Source of the DNA: CAYHSW01 sp964431075
GTDB taxonomy: Bacteria; Patescibacteriota; Microgenomatia; JAMCZE01
Assembly: GCA_964431075.1 (NCBI GenBank)
Contig: CAYSID010000009.1
Coordinates: 1-38,193, forward strand
DNA: 38,193 bases
Direction of reading: 5' to 3'
Within the stretch, counting starts at the first letter, position 1. Each line of letters begins with the position of its first letter. The position numbers and the translations under genes are program-made. The notes below the pieces were generated by a model. That model was given only the letters and a program-made list of their open reading frames with translations. It was not told where the DNA came from and did no database searches. Below, piece after piece: positions 29,651-36,909 of this stretch.

Positions 29651-31351
29651 TTAGGTCTTAAACACTTTCAAAAAAATATCTCCGGGTAATTCGACATGAC
29701 CTATGGTTTTGAGCTTTTTCTTACCCTTTTTCTGGGCTTCCAGAAGTTTATCTTTGCGGGTGCGGTCGCCGCCGTAGAGTTTGGCTGTAACATCTTTTCT
29801 GAAAGCAGCCACATCGGCCCGGGCAATAATTTCTCCATTTACTGCGGCTTGAATCGGAAACGGAAATTGAGCCCTTGGAATCGCCTCTTTTAGTTTTTCC
29901 ACAATTTTTCTCCCGTAAATTTGGGCCCGGGATTTTTCCATTATTTGAGACATGGCGTCAACCGGTTCGTGATTTATTAAAATATCTAAATTTACCGGTT
30001 CAAAGGGTCGGTATTCTAATAATTCGTAATCAATGCTGGCGTAGCCGGAGGATTTAGATTTTAGTTGGTCAAAAAAATCGGTAATAATTTCCGCCATTGG
30101 TAGTTCGTAAGCAACCGTCACATGATTGCCGTGATATTCCATATTTTTGGAAACCCCCCTGCGTTCCTCGCATAATTGAATGATGGTTCCCAAATAAGTT
30201 TGGGGGACAATTATGGTTGCCAAAACCCACGGCTCGCAATTATTTTGGTAGTCAACGGTTGGGCTGGTGGAAATCAGGGACAAATCAAAATCTTTCTCTA
30301 ATCTCTCCTGAGACACTTCGGCGTGAAGATGCCCGAGAAAGCCGCATTTAAAGCCACGGCCTAAAGCTTTGGATGAGGTGGTGGTAAAAGAAATCGCGGC
30401 ATCGTTTAATTTTAATTTTTTTAACGCCTCCTCTAACAAATAATAATCATTCTGGTCAACGGGGAAGATGCTCACAAACACCATCGGCCTTGGATCTTTA
30501 TAGCCGGGAAGACTGTTCACTGTTCCTTGCTCATTGCTCACGGTATCCCCGATTTTTACAAGTGATGGGTCTTTGATATTTGTCATGATATACCCCACTT
30601 CTCCGGCGGACAATTTTTCGCAGGCCATCATTTGGGGTATAAAATGGCCCAATTGCAGGGCCGAGCCTCGCAATTTTGTGGCCATAAGGTATAGGGGGTC
30701 AGACTTTTTAATTTCTCCGTCGACAACTCGAATATAGGCAATTGTTCCCCGTTGAGGATCGTACTGTGATGAGAAGATTAAAGCCCGAGCTGCTTCGATT
30801 CCGGAGGAGACGGGAGCGGGTATGTCAGAAATTATTTTTTCTAATAGTTCCTTGGTCCCAACCCCGGTTTTTGCCGAAAGTTGCAAGATGTCATCCTGTA
30901 ACGTCAGGTCTCGAAGCTCGGAAAGAGTTTCCTCAATCTGGGCGTTTGGCATATCAATTTTATTAATCACCGGGATTATTTTTAAGCCCAATTTTTTGGC
31001 TTTGTGGAAATGGGATAAGGTTTGAGCTTGAACTCCCTGGGTGGCGTCAACAAGTAAAATTGCTCCCTCACAAGCGGCTAGCGACCGTTCCACTTCATAA
31101 CTAAAATCCACATGACCGGGAGTATCAATTAAATTTAGAATATAGAATTTAGAATCTAGAATATAGGACATAGTGACGGGAGCGAGGCGAATAGTGATAC
31201 CGCGTTCACGGGAAATGGGGTGGGAATCGAGTTCCTGTTCGTGGGTCACGTGACCCTTGACTGTTCCGGTAATCTCCATTAACCGGTCGGCGAGAGTGGA
31301 CTTTCCGTGGTCGACGTGGGCGATAATGGCAAAGTTTCGGATGTTTTCCAT
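29651..31351 (-). CDS. lepA: Elongation factor 4 (LepA)
   Basis: This 566-residue translational GTPase promotes back-translocation or affects ribosome assembly. G1 is AHVDHGKST (11-19), G2 includes RERGITI, G3 is DTPGHVD and G4 is NKIDMP. The LepA-specific C-terminal domain is complete (GGDRTRKDKLLEAQKKGKKKLKTIG). Its first 73 nt lie inside the end of murJ in another frame. Two heptamer arrays encode loops, SYILDSKFYILN (before G3) and SNEQGTVNSLPG (domain 2/3 boundary). No promoter is evident apart from murJ readthrough. Confidence 0.97.
   Translation of the reverse strand: MENIRNFAIIAHVDHGKSTLADRLMEITGTVKGHVTHEQELDSHPISRERGITIRLAPVTMSYILDSKFYILNLIDTPGHVDFSYEVERSLAACEGAILLVDATQGVQAQTLSHFHKAKKLGLKIIPVINKIDMPNAQIEETLSELRDLTLQDDILQLSAKTGVGTKELLEKIISDIPAPVSSGIEAARALIFSSQYDPQRGTIAYIRVVDGEIKKSDPLYLMATKLRGSALQLGHFIPQMMACEKLSAGEVGYIMTNIKDPSLVKIGDTVSNEQGTVNSLPGYKDPRPMVFVSIFPVDQNDYYLLEEALKKLKLNDAAISFTTTSSKALGRGFKCGFLGHLHAEVSQERLEKDFDLSLISTSPTVDYQNNCEPWVLATIIVPQTYLGTIIQLCEERRGVSKNMEYHGNHVTVAYELPMAEIITDFFDQLKSKSSGYASIDYELLEYRPFEPVNLDILINHEPVDAMSQIMEKSRAQIYGRKIVEKLKEAIPRAQFPFPIQAAVNGEIIARADVAAFRKDVTAKLYGGDRTRKDKLLEAQKKGKKKLKTIGHVELPGDIFLKVFKT
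30511..30538. repeat. Heptamer array 1 in lepA
   Basis: Plus-strand units GACTGTT, CACTGTT, CCTTGCT and CATTGCT. It differs from the yidC array at 7186-7213 at only 5 of 28 positions, although the genes are unrelated. It encodes SNEQGTVNS in a domain-boundary loop. Confidence 0.88.
31135..31162. repeat. Heptamer array 2 in lepA
   Basis: Plus-strand units TTAGAAT, ATAGAAT, TTAGAAT and CTAGAAT. They encode the ILDSKFYIL stretch, very like ILDSKFKI in tsaD. Confidence 0.88.
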
Positions 31352-32916
31352 CTCAGGATTCTGGTAATTATACCAGTAAATGCCTCTAACTCCTTAATTT
31401 CCAGCAGCCAGGTGAAAAATAAGTAGACAGACAGGCCGGCGAAACTTGCCACTCCGGTGAGTCCAATTAAGGGAACAACTCGGGTGGTATCAAATACCAG
31501 CTGGTCTAAAAGCTTCATTGGGACATAAAGACAAATACCGGAGATAACGGCGGCAAAAATCATTTTTGCTGCGGGGACTAAAAGATCAACGAGATTAAAC
31601 TTTATTTTTCGATAAAGAAATAAAAGCAACAACCCGGCGTTAAATAAATCTCCAACCGAAGCGGCAATGGCCAGCCCCCAAACCGGAAGTTTGAGGATGA
31701 TGATGGCGGTAATACTTAAAACAATATTAGTTGCAAAAGCTGCAACCCCGATTTTTACCGGAGTTTTGGAGTCGCGCAGGGCGTAGAAACCGCGGACCAA
31801 AAGTTGAATAATGGCTTGAGCCACGATTCCCAACCCCAAAAAAGCCAGAACCCGGCCGGTCAAAACGGTGGCTTCCCAAGGAAAGGTGGCACTGCCAAAC
31901 ACCAAGCGAACAACGGGAATGCGAAGAACAATTAATATTGCCGTGGCGGGCAGGGTCAAGAACAAAATTTGATGAAAAGAGTTCAATAAAGTGGTCTTAA
32001 AATTTTCTAAATTATCTCTGGCCTGTTCTTCGGAAAGGGTGGGTAAGGTTGCTTGGGCGATGGTCGCCCCGAACAACCCAATAGGAAGTTGGGATAGGTG
32101 AGAGGCAAAATTAAAAACAGTAATCGAAGAAGCTGAAATCAGTGAAGCCAAGATTGTGTCTATTGTGAAATTGAGTTGAGCCACAGCCAATCCCAGGGTT
32201 CGGGGAGCCATCAGCCGGCCTATTTCTTTTGCTTGGGGATCTGAAAGATCAATTTCCGGTCGATACTTAATTTTTAAATGAACGGTCGCGGGTAACTGGA
32301 CGATAAAATGCAGAAAGGTGCCGATGACTACCCCCCAGGCCGGCCCGTAAATGCCCATGGCAGGAGATAAAAAGACAATGCCGAAGATAATTCCCAAATT
32401 ATAAACTACTGGGGCAATGGCCGGAAGAAAAAAACGTTTGCTTGACTGAATAATAGCGGAAAGAAAGTTGGAAAGGATAAAAAATAATTGGGCCAGAAGC
32501 ATGATTCTTGTCAGTCGGGTCATGACCGTAATTTGCTCTAAATTAAAACCCGGAGCGATGAGCTGCGATAAGGGCTGGGCCAGGATAAAAATCAGCAGAC
32601 CAATTATCAAAAAAGCCAGGAGAGCGGTGTTCAAGACGGTGGAAGCCACCCGCCAGGCCTCCTCCTCCCGATCGCGGGTCAAAAGCCCAGTCACGACTGG
32701 AATGAAAGCGGTGGAAAGGGCCCCCATGACCAGAATCTGAAAAATAAAATCCGGAAGGCGAAAGGCGGCAAAATAAATATCTAAAATTTCTACAGGGAAC
32801 GTGGTTAAAAGCCGATCACGAAAAAGTCCCAAAACCCGGGAGGCCAAAACGGCGGCGGCGATGACTGTTGCGGCGGACAGAATACTGGCCTGTCTTTTGA
32901 AGAGAAAATTTTTCAT
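31279..32916 (-). CDS. murJ: MurJ-type lipid II flippase
   Basis: This 545-residue protein has ~14 transmembrane helices and the MurJ/MviN pattern: SRVLGLFRDRLL (conserved Arg residues), DIYFAAFRLPDFIFQILVMGALSTAFIPV and LPIGLFGATIAQATLPTLSE. FYALRDSKTPVKIGVAA follows in TM 9-10. MurJ flips lipid II for peptidoglycan synthesis, so this cell very likely makes a wall. The last ~24 codons read through the start of lepA (73-nt overlap) and give a Ser/Thr/Pro-rich tail. The ATG is 40 bp from the divergent rpsT. Confidence 0.93.
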   Translation of the reverse strand: MKNFLFKRQASILSAATVIAAAVLASRVLGLFRDRLLTTFPVEILDIYFAAFRLPDFIFQILVMGALSTAFIPVVTGLLTRDREEEAWRVASTVLNTALLAFLIIGLLIFILAQPLSQLIAPGFNLEQITVMTRLTRIMLLAQLFFILSNFLSAIIQSSKRFFLPAIAPVVYNLGIIFGIVFLSPAMGIYGPAWGVVIGTFLHFIVQLPATVHLKIKYRPEIDLSDPQAKEIGRLMAPRTLGLAVAQLNFTIDTILASLISASSITVFNFASHLSQLPIGLFGATIAQATLPTLSEEQARDNLENFKTTLLNSFHQILFLTLPATAILIVLRIPVVRLVFGSATFPWEATVLTGRVLAFLGLGIVAQAIIQLLVRGFYALRDSKTPVKIGVAAFATNIVLSITAIIILKLPVWGLAIAASVGDLFNAGLLLLFLYRKIKFNLVDLLVPAAKMIFAAVISGICLYVPMKLLDQLVFDTTRVVPLIGLTGVASFAGLSVYLFFTWLLEIKELEAFTGIITRILRWKTSETLPLSPTSTTESPLSPTG

Positions 32917-32921
32917 AGCTG

Positions 32922-32950
32922 TTGTGTAATTAGATTGTAGATGGTAAAAT
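32922..32950 (+). promoter_or_regulatory. rpsT promoter
   Basis: TTGTGT (32922-32927), 17-nt spacer, TAAAAT (32945-32950). The ATG at 32957 follows 6 nt after the -10 box, so the mRNA should be leaderless. Confidence 0.6.
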
Positions 32951-32956
32951 CAAAAT

Positions 32957-33307
32957 ATGCCAGTTATCAAATCAGCCATTAAAAAGTTGCGTCAGGCCAA
33001 AGTTAGAACGGTTAGAAACCGAGGGGTTAAGGCTGTGTTGCGGGAACTTATTAATAAGTTCCGCAAAACTCCGGGGCAAAAATTATATTCAGAATTGACG
33101 GCTTCTTTAGACAAAGCCGCCAAAACCAATGTTATCCATAAAAACAAAGCGAGCCGATTAAAATCACGGCTATCGAAGTTGTTACCGAAGACTACCCCCA
33201 AACCCGTTGCCGCTAAAAAACTACGAAGAAGAAAAAATAACCCTGTCATTCTGACTGGAGCCCAGAATCTAGAAACCCATCAGACCTTGAACATTTTTAA
33301 AATATAA
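32957..33307 (+). CDS. rpsT: Small-subunit ribosomal protein bS20 with C-terminal extension
   Basis: This 116-residue bS20 protein, starting MPVIKSAIKKLRQAKVRTVR, binds 16S rRNA and has SLDKAAKTNVIHKNKASRLKS in the third helix. Normal bS20 ends after the SRLSKLLP region at about 85-95 residues. Here a basic stretch (PKPVAAKKLRRRKN) and 22 further residues (NPVILTGAQNLE onward) follow. The extra codons lie in TGTCATTCTGACTGGAGCCC and CCCAGAATCTAG sequence, like dispersed intergenic repeats. The last 28 nt overlap a convergent small gene. Core identity is firm; the tail looks repeat-derived. Confidence 0.9.
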   Translation: MPVIKSAIKKLRQAKVRTVRNRGVKAVLRELINKFRKTPGQKLYSELTASLDKAAKTNVIHKNKASRLKSRLSKLLPKTTPKPVAAKKLRRRKNNPVILTGAQNLETHQTLNIFKI

Positions 33308-33486
33308 CTTATTTCCGCATTTGTCCCGTGCTCCGGGCACTTGATTATTTGCAAGGGCGATGGTTCCTTGGGTAGTTGTTGAACCCAAACTATACGGACA
33401 ACATGGCCACCATCCTCTCCTTCTGGACAAAGATACGGTACACTCCATCGGTCTTCGTTGCTAAATTTTTCTTGGCTTCCGCTCAT
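33280..33486 (-). CDS. Small Cys/His protein, possibly zinc-binding
   Basis: From the ATG at 33486 (MSGSQEKFSNEDRWSVPYLC) this encodes 68 residues. Cys 20, His 28, Cys 50 and His 53 (YLCPEGEDGGH and KCPEHG) could bind one metal. No named family is recognised. Minus-strand TTGACT (33515-33520) and AATAAA (33491-33496) form a possible promoter with an 18-nt spacer ending 4 nt before this ATG; a longer TTG-initiated frame is therefore unlikely. The 3' end overlaps rpsT by 28 nt. Confidence 0.55.
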   Translation of the reverse strand: MSGSQEKFSNEDRWSVPYLCPEGEDGGHVVRIVWVQQLPKEPSPLQIIKCPEHGTNAEISYILKMFKV

Positions 33487-33611
33487 TTGGTTTATTCTCT
33501 CTCTCTGCTTCAAAAGTCAAGTAGAAAAATTATAGCCCTAAACCCGACTCGGTTTCACAATCGCGTTTGTCGGTAGAAAGCTTATATTGAAAGGCTAACG
33601 GAATTGGGGGC

Positions 33612-33654
33612 TTGACAGGGTAAGCAGTTTATAGTATTTTCATACATATATGAA
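33612..33654 (+). promoter_or_regulatory. vapBC promoter and operator
   Basis: TTGACA (33612-33617), 17-nt spacer, TATTTT (33635-33640), then a perfect inverted repeat TTCATA-CATA-TATGAA (33639-33654) that covers the expected transcription start and the ATG at 33650. This suits autorepression by the AbrB-type antitoxin. Confidence 0.7.
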
Positions 33655-33952
33655 TATAGGAACTTATGTTCAGCCTACGGCGCGGGGACAAGTTGTTATC
33701 CCTGTAGACTATCGGAAAATGTACGGAATTGATGAGAACACTCTTCTAAATATTTTTCCTTATGGTGATGGGATTTATATACGGCCGGTTACGGTTCTTC
33801 CGGCACGGACAAATGACGACGCGGCTTTTATTGCTTTTCTCAAAAAAAACCAAGGAGCCTGGGAGCCGGAAACCCCTAAAGATAAAAAGAAAAGTAAAAC
33901 CCAGAGAGAAACTGAACTTGTCGAAAGTGATAAAAACAGAAACGCATGGTAA
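33650..33952 (+). CDS. AbrB/SpoVT-fold antitoxin (VapB type)
   Basis: This 100-residue protein has an N-terminal swapped-hairpin AbrB domain (TYVQPTARGQVVIPVDYRKMYGIDENTLLNIFPYGDGIYIRPV) and a charged C-terminal tail (EPETPKDKKKSKTQRETE) that would wrap and inhibit the toxin. The domain usually binds DNA as a dimer, matching the inverted repeat over its own start. The stop codon lies inside the start of the next gene (7-nt overlap), the usual translational coupling of antitoxin and toxin. Confidence 0.85.
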   Translation: MNIGTYVQPTARGQVVIPVDYRKMYGIDENTLLNIFPYGDGIYIRPVTVLPARTNDDAAFIAFLKKNQGAWEPETPKDKKKSKTQRETELVESDKNRNAW

Positions 33953-34344
33953 TAATTGACACAAGTGTTATTATTAACTTTCTTCACCAGAAAGACAAAA
34001 AAACGACCCTTCTTAGATTGGTTGAGAATTTGGGAAAGAAAAATCTTGCGATTTCCATAATTACTGTTCAGGAGATATATAGCGGGAGAAGTGCTGGTTT
34101 AGTAAAAGAGGAAGATATTATTAGAGCCCTTTTTGGGTCATTGGAAATATTGCCTTATAATTTTGAGACGGCAAAATTGGCGGGAGAAATTGTCAGAAAT
34201 AACCAAATAAGCTTTGCTGATGCCGCTATTGCCGCGACATCTTTATTTTATGGCGCCCAACTTGCCACTTTAAACCCCAAAGATTTTGAAAAGATCGCTG
34301 GTTTGGAACTACAAAAAAGTTGCGAAGAAGAAGTTGTGCTATAA
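33946..34344 (+). CDS. vapC: PIN-domain ribonuclease toxin (VapC type)
   Basis: This 132-residue PIN protein starts MVIIDTSVIINFL. Acidic residues D5, E43 (TVQEIYSG), D92 (FADAAIAA) and D113 (LNPKDF) form the expected Mg-binding site. VapC toxins cleave tRNA or rRNA; which RNA is targeted here cannot be read from sequence. It overlaps the antitoxin gene by 7 nt and forms a complete type II module with its own promoter and operator. The C-terminal ~10 residues overlap nothing if the next gene begins at 34352. Confidence 0.9.
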   Translation: MVIIDTSVIINFLHQKDKKTTLLRLVENLGKKNLAISIITVQEIYSGRSAGLVKEEDIIRALFGSLEILPYNFETAKLAGEIVRNNQISFADAAIAATSLFYGAQLATLNPKDFEKIAGLELQKSCEEEVVL

Positions 34345-34351
34345 TTCCTGC

Positions 34352-34990
34352 GTGGAAACGGTCTGCACACTACTTGCTCAAGACCAAGTGGGAGCTAATC
34401 TTTCATTGGCCCTCTTGGGACTATCTCTTATTCTTGGTTTAATTGGTCTTTTTTATTTCTTTCACAAACGCAAAATTCGTGGAATTAAACTCTTTGTTGG
34501 TCTTCCAGCGAGTATTGTAAGTTTACTGTTTGCTTCATTTTTTATTTTTCTGTCGATGATAACTTTCCAAGAAACCTTTAACCAGCCCATAGGAAGCAAA
34601 TATTTTGCTATTAATGGAGAAATCAAGTTAGCATGTCTATATCCCGGAGATACAAACCAAAGGGTTTGTCCAAAAACAAAAGAGCAGGTTTTAGCTCTCG
34701 ACCCGGGTTTTAAGCAGTTACTTTCTCAAAAAGAATGGGACTACAAATATTTTCCTGACAGTAATGAATATACTTTAATTATCAAACATGATTGGTTTAG
34801 GGGAGTAATTTTCGACCAGCTTTTAAAAAAACTTGGATACCTGGATCTTGTGGAGACAAAGTACACTTGTGCCGGAAATATTGTTGCTTATTCTGTGGGG
34901 GAATCAACCTGGAACCAGTATAAAAAACTGCGGGACGACGCGTTTCCCAGCCTTAGATCTTCTTCTGTAATGCCTGCCACGAATTGGTGA
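34352..34990 (+). CDS. Hypothetical membrane protein, two TM helices
   Basis: Using a GTG start at 34352 (VETVCTLLAQDQVGANLSL) this encodes 212 residues. An extended -10 box TGCTATAAT (TATAAT 34340-34345) lies 6 nt upstream, so a leaderless start at this GTG fits better than the earlier frame that overlaps vapC. Two hydrophobic helices (~14-33 and ~46-66) precede a ~140-residue extracytoplasmic or cytoplasmic domain with four Cys and several Trp/Tyr (KEWDYKYFPDSNEYTLIIKHD). The end VMPATNW is unusual. I recognise no family, and no neighbour suggests a role. Confidence 0.6.
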   Translation: METVCTLLAQDQVGANLSLALLGLSLILGLIGLFYFFHKRKIRGIKLFVGLPASIVSLLFASFFIFLSMITFQETFNQPIGSKYFAINGEIKLACLYPGDTNQRVCPKTKEQVLALDPGFKQLLSQKEWDYKYFPDSNEYTLIIKHDWFRGVIFDQLLKKLGYLDLVETKYTCAGNIVAYSVGESTWNQYKKLRDDAFPSLRSSSVMPATNW

Positions 34991-35119
34991 ATGGCGCAAA
35001 AAATAATCCCGCCATTCTGACCGCAACTCTGAAGCCATTAAAAAAACATTTGCCAGACCCTGTTCCGGGTTAAGATGTGAATACAAGCATAATTGCAAGT
35101 TAATAAGGAAAACTACCAC

Positions 35120-35148
35120 TTGACAAAAACGGTCAGGATTTGTATAGT
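35120..35148 (+). promoter_or_regulatory. Promoter of the AAA/DUF4143 gene
   Basis: TTGACA (35120-35125), 17-nt spacer, TATAGT (35143-35148). The ATG at 35155 is at the expected transcription start (+7 from the -10 box). The rest of the 164-nt spacer from 34991 shows no gene; it contains a CCATTCTGACCGCAACTCTG stretch resembling the repeat at the rpsT end. Confidence 0.7.
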
Positions 35149-35154
35149 TATGGT

Positions 35155-36315
35155 ATGCATATTATACAGCGGCCAATAATAAATGAGCTTGTGAATGAGT
35201 GTCAGAGAAAAGAAATAGTCGTTTTAACCGGTATGCGCCGGGTGGGCAAGACGACGGTTTTAAAGTATATTTTTGAAAAAATTGAGTCGGCAAATAAAGT
35301 TTTCCTTGATTTTGAAAGCCCGTTACACCGCAAGTTATTTGAGGAAGAAAATTACGACGCTGTTTGGCAAAATTTACTGCCGTTTGGTGTAAACAATAAA
35401 GAAAAGGCTTATATTTTTCTTGATGAGATTCAGAATTCTCCGGGGATATCTTCGCTTGTAAAATATCTTTACGACCATTATGATGTAAAGTTTTTTCTTA
35501 CCGGGTCGAGCAGTTTTTATTTAAAAAATCTTTTTCCGGAAAGCATGGCTGGGAGAAAAACAATTTTTGAAATATTTCCATTAACTTTTCGAGAATTTCT
35601 TAACTTCAAAAAAGTAGAACATCCGGTTTTAGACAAAAACAAAATTGGTTATGAACTGTTAATTCCTTACTATCGTGAGTATATGGAATTCGGGGGTTTC
35701 CCGGGGGTGGTGTTAGAAGAAAACGCAGCGCGCAAAAAAGATAATTTAGAGGATATATTTAAATCGTATTTTGAAAAAGACGTCAAAAATTTATCTGATT
35801 TTCGGGAAATTACTAAAGTGCGTGATCTTATTTTGCTTTTGGCTTCAAGGGTTGGTCAGAAACTTGATGTTTCCAAACTGGCATCTGAACTCGAACTCAC
35901 GAGAATTACAGTAAATAATTACCTTAATTTTTTGGAACAAACTTATTTTATTACTTTATTACCAAGATTTAGCAAAAGTATTGATGTAGTTACCACCGGA
36001 CGAAAAAAAGTTTACCTTTGTGATTGTGGGATGAGTAATTTACTTGGAAAAATTGATGAGGGGTCTCTTTTTGAGCAATCTGTATTTCAAAATCTGCGGG
36101 TGGGTAAAAAGTTAGCCTATTTTGACAGAGAGGGTCAATTAGAAATTGATTTCATTGCCAACGGAGATACTGCTTACGAAGTAAAAGTAAGTCCCACTAA
36201 TCGTGATGCAGGAAATTTAGAGTTGCGCGGGGAGGTTGCCGGAATAAAAAATAAATTTCTCATCTCCCTAAATTATTCTCCAATTAAAAACGATCTTCCC
36301 GCAACCAGTCTTTAA
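35155..36315 (+). CDS. AAA (AAA_14) ATPase with DUF4143 domain
   Basis: This 386-residue protein, starting MHIIQRPIINELVNECQRKE, has Walker A GMRRVGKTT (26-34), Walker B AYIFLDEIQN (~79-88) and sensor-like FFLTGSSSFYLKN. The C-terminal DUF4143 domain includes the winged-helix-like KLASELELTRITVNNYLNFLEQ and a nuclease-like end (GQLEIDFIANGDTAYEVKVS). That end keeps the D-x(n)-ExK pattern of PD-(D/E)XK folds. Such proteins are widespread, often in mobile or defence settings, with no settled function. The DxxA-ExK pattern suggests nuclease potential. The 5' end is set by the promoter at 35120. Confidence 0.85.
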   Translation: MHIIQRPIINELVNECQRKEIVVLTGMRRVGKTTVLKYIFEKIESANKVFLDFESPLHRKLFEEENYDAVWQNLLPFGVNNKEKAYIFLDEIQNSPGISSLVKYLYDHYDVKFFLTGSSSFYLKNLFPESMAGRKTIFEIFPLTFREFLNFKKVEHPVLDKNKIGYELLIPYYREYMEFGGFPGVVLEENAARKKDNLEDIFKSYFEKDVKNLSDFREITKVRDLILLLASRVGQKLDVSKLASELELTRITVNNYLNFLEQTYFITLLPRFSKSIDVVTTGRKKVYLCDCGMSNLLGKIDEGSLFEQSVFQNLRVGKKLAYFDREGQLEIDFIANGDTAYEVKVSPTNRDAGNLELRGEVAGIKNKFLISLNYSPIKNDLPATSL

Positions 36316-36366
36316 TTTTGAAACTACCTCTTTATTAATCATCAAAAGATGGTGTATGCTGAGTGT

Positions 36367-36909
36367 ATGAAAGTTACCGGGACACCGGAGATTAATTTAT
36401 TGCCGACGGATGAGATCGAAAAGGCTCCCCTGGGTAAGTTTTTGAAGTGGGCCTTAACTTACGGCCGGTACATTGTGGTGATCACGGAATTAATCGTCCT
36501 GCTGGCTTTTCTGTCCCGTTTTAAACTTGACCGGGATATTACCGATCTGTCCGAGGAAATAATGCGCAAAAAAAATATCATTGTCAATGCCGAACCATTC
36601 GAAAATAAGGTGCGTCAATTACAGAACAGACTGGAAAAGATCTCTTTGGCCGTTGACGCCACCAATCATCCGGACCGGATGTTTAGTTATCTAACAACCA
36701 TCCTGCCCCAGGAGACAGTTTTAGACTCGGTGACAATTTCCGGCTCTCAAGCAATTTTAACAGGTAAGACGCCTTCAGAAACCGGACTGTCTACTCTGGT
36801 ATCCAACTTGCGGAAAAATAAAGACGTCACCAGCATCGCCGTGGATAAGATCGTTCGGGATGAGGGTGGGGTGGTCAGTTTCAGTTTGACTTTAAATTTA
36901 TGGCTCTAG
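36367..36909 (+). CDS. pilN: Type IV pilus inner-membrane protein PilN-like
   Basis: From the ATG at 36367 (MKVTGTPEINLLPTDEIEKA) this encodes 180 residues. The INLLP motif near the N-terminus, which binds PilM in model systems, is followed by one transmembrane helix (~34-55), a coiled coil (~65-95) and a small alpha/beta domain (LTTILPQETVLDSVTISGSQAILTGK). It links the cytoplasmic PilM ring to PilO. TATGCT (36355-36360) lies 6 nt before the start. It overlaps the next gene by 10 nt. No pilM is seen upstream, where the AAA/DUF4143 gene sits. Confidence 0.82.
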   Translation: MKVTGTPEINLLPTDEIEKAPLGKFLKWALTYGRYIVVITELIVLLAFLSRFKLDRDITDLSEEIMRKKNIIVNAEPFENKVRQLQNRLEKISLAVDATNHPDRMFSYLTTILPQETVLDSVTISGSQAILTGKTPSETGLSTLVSNLRKNKDVTSIAVDKIVRDEGGVVSFSLTLNLWL

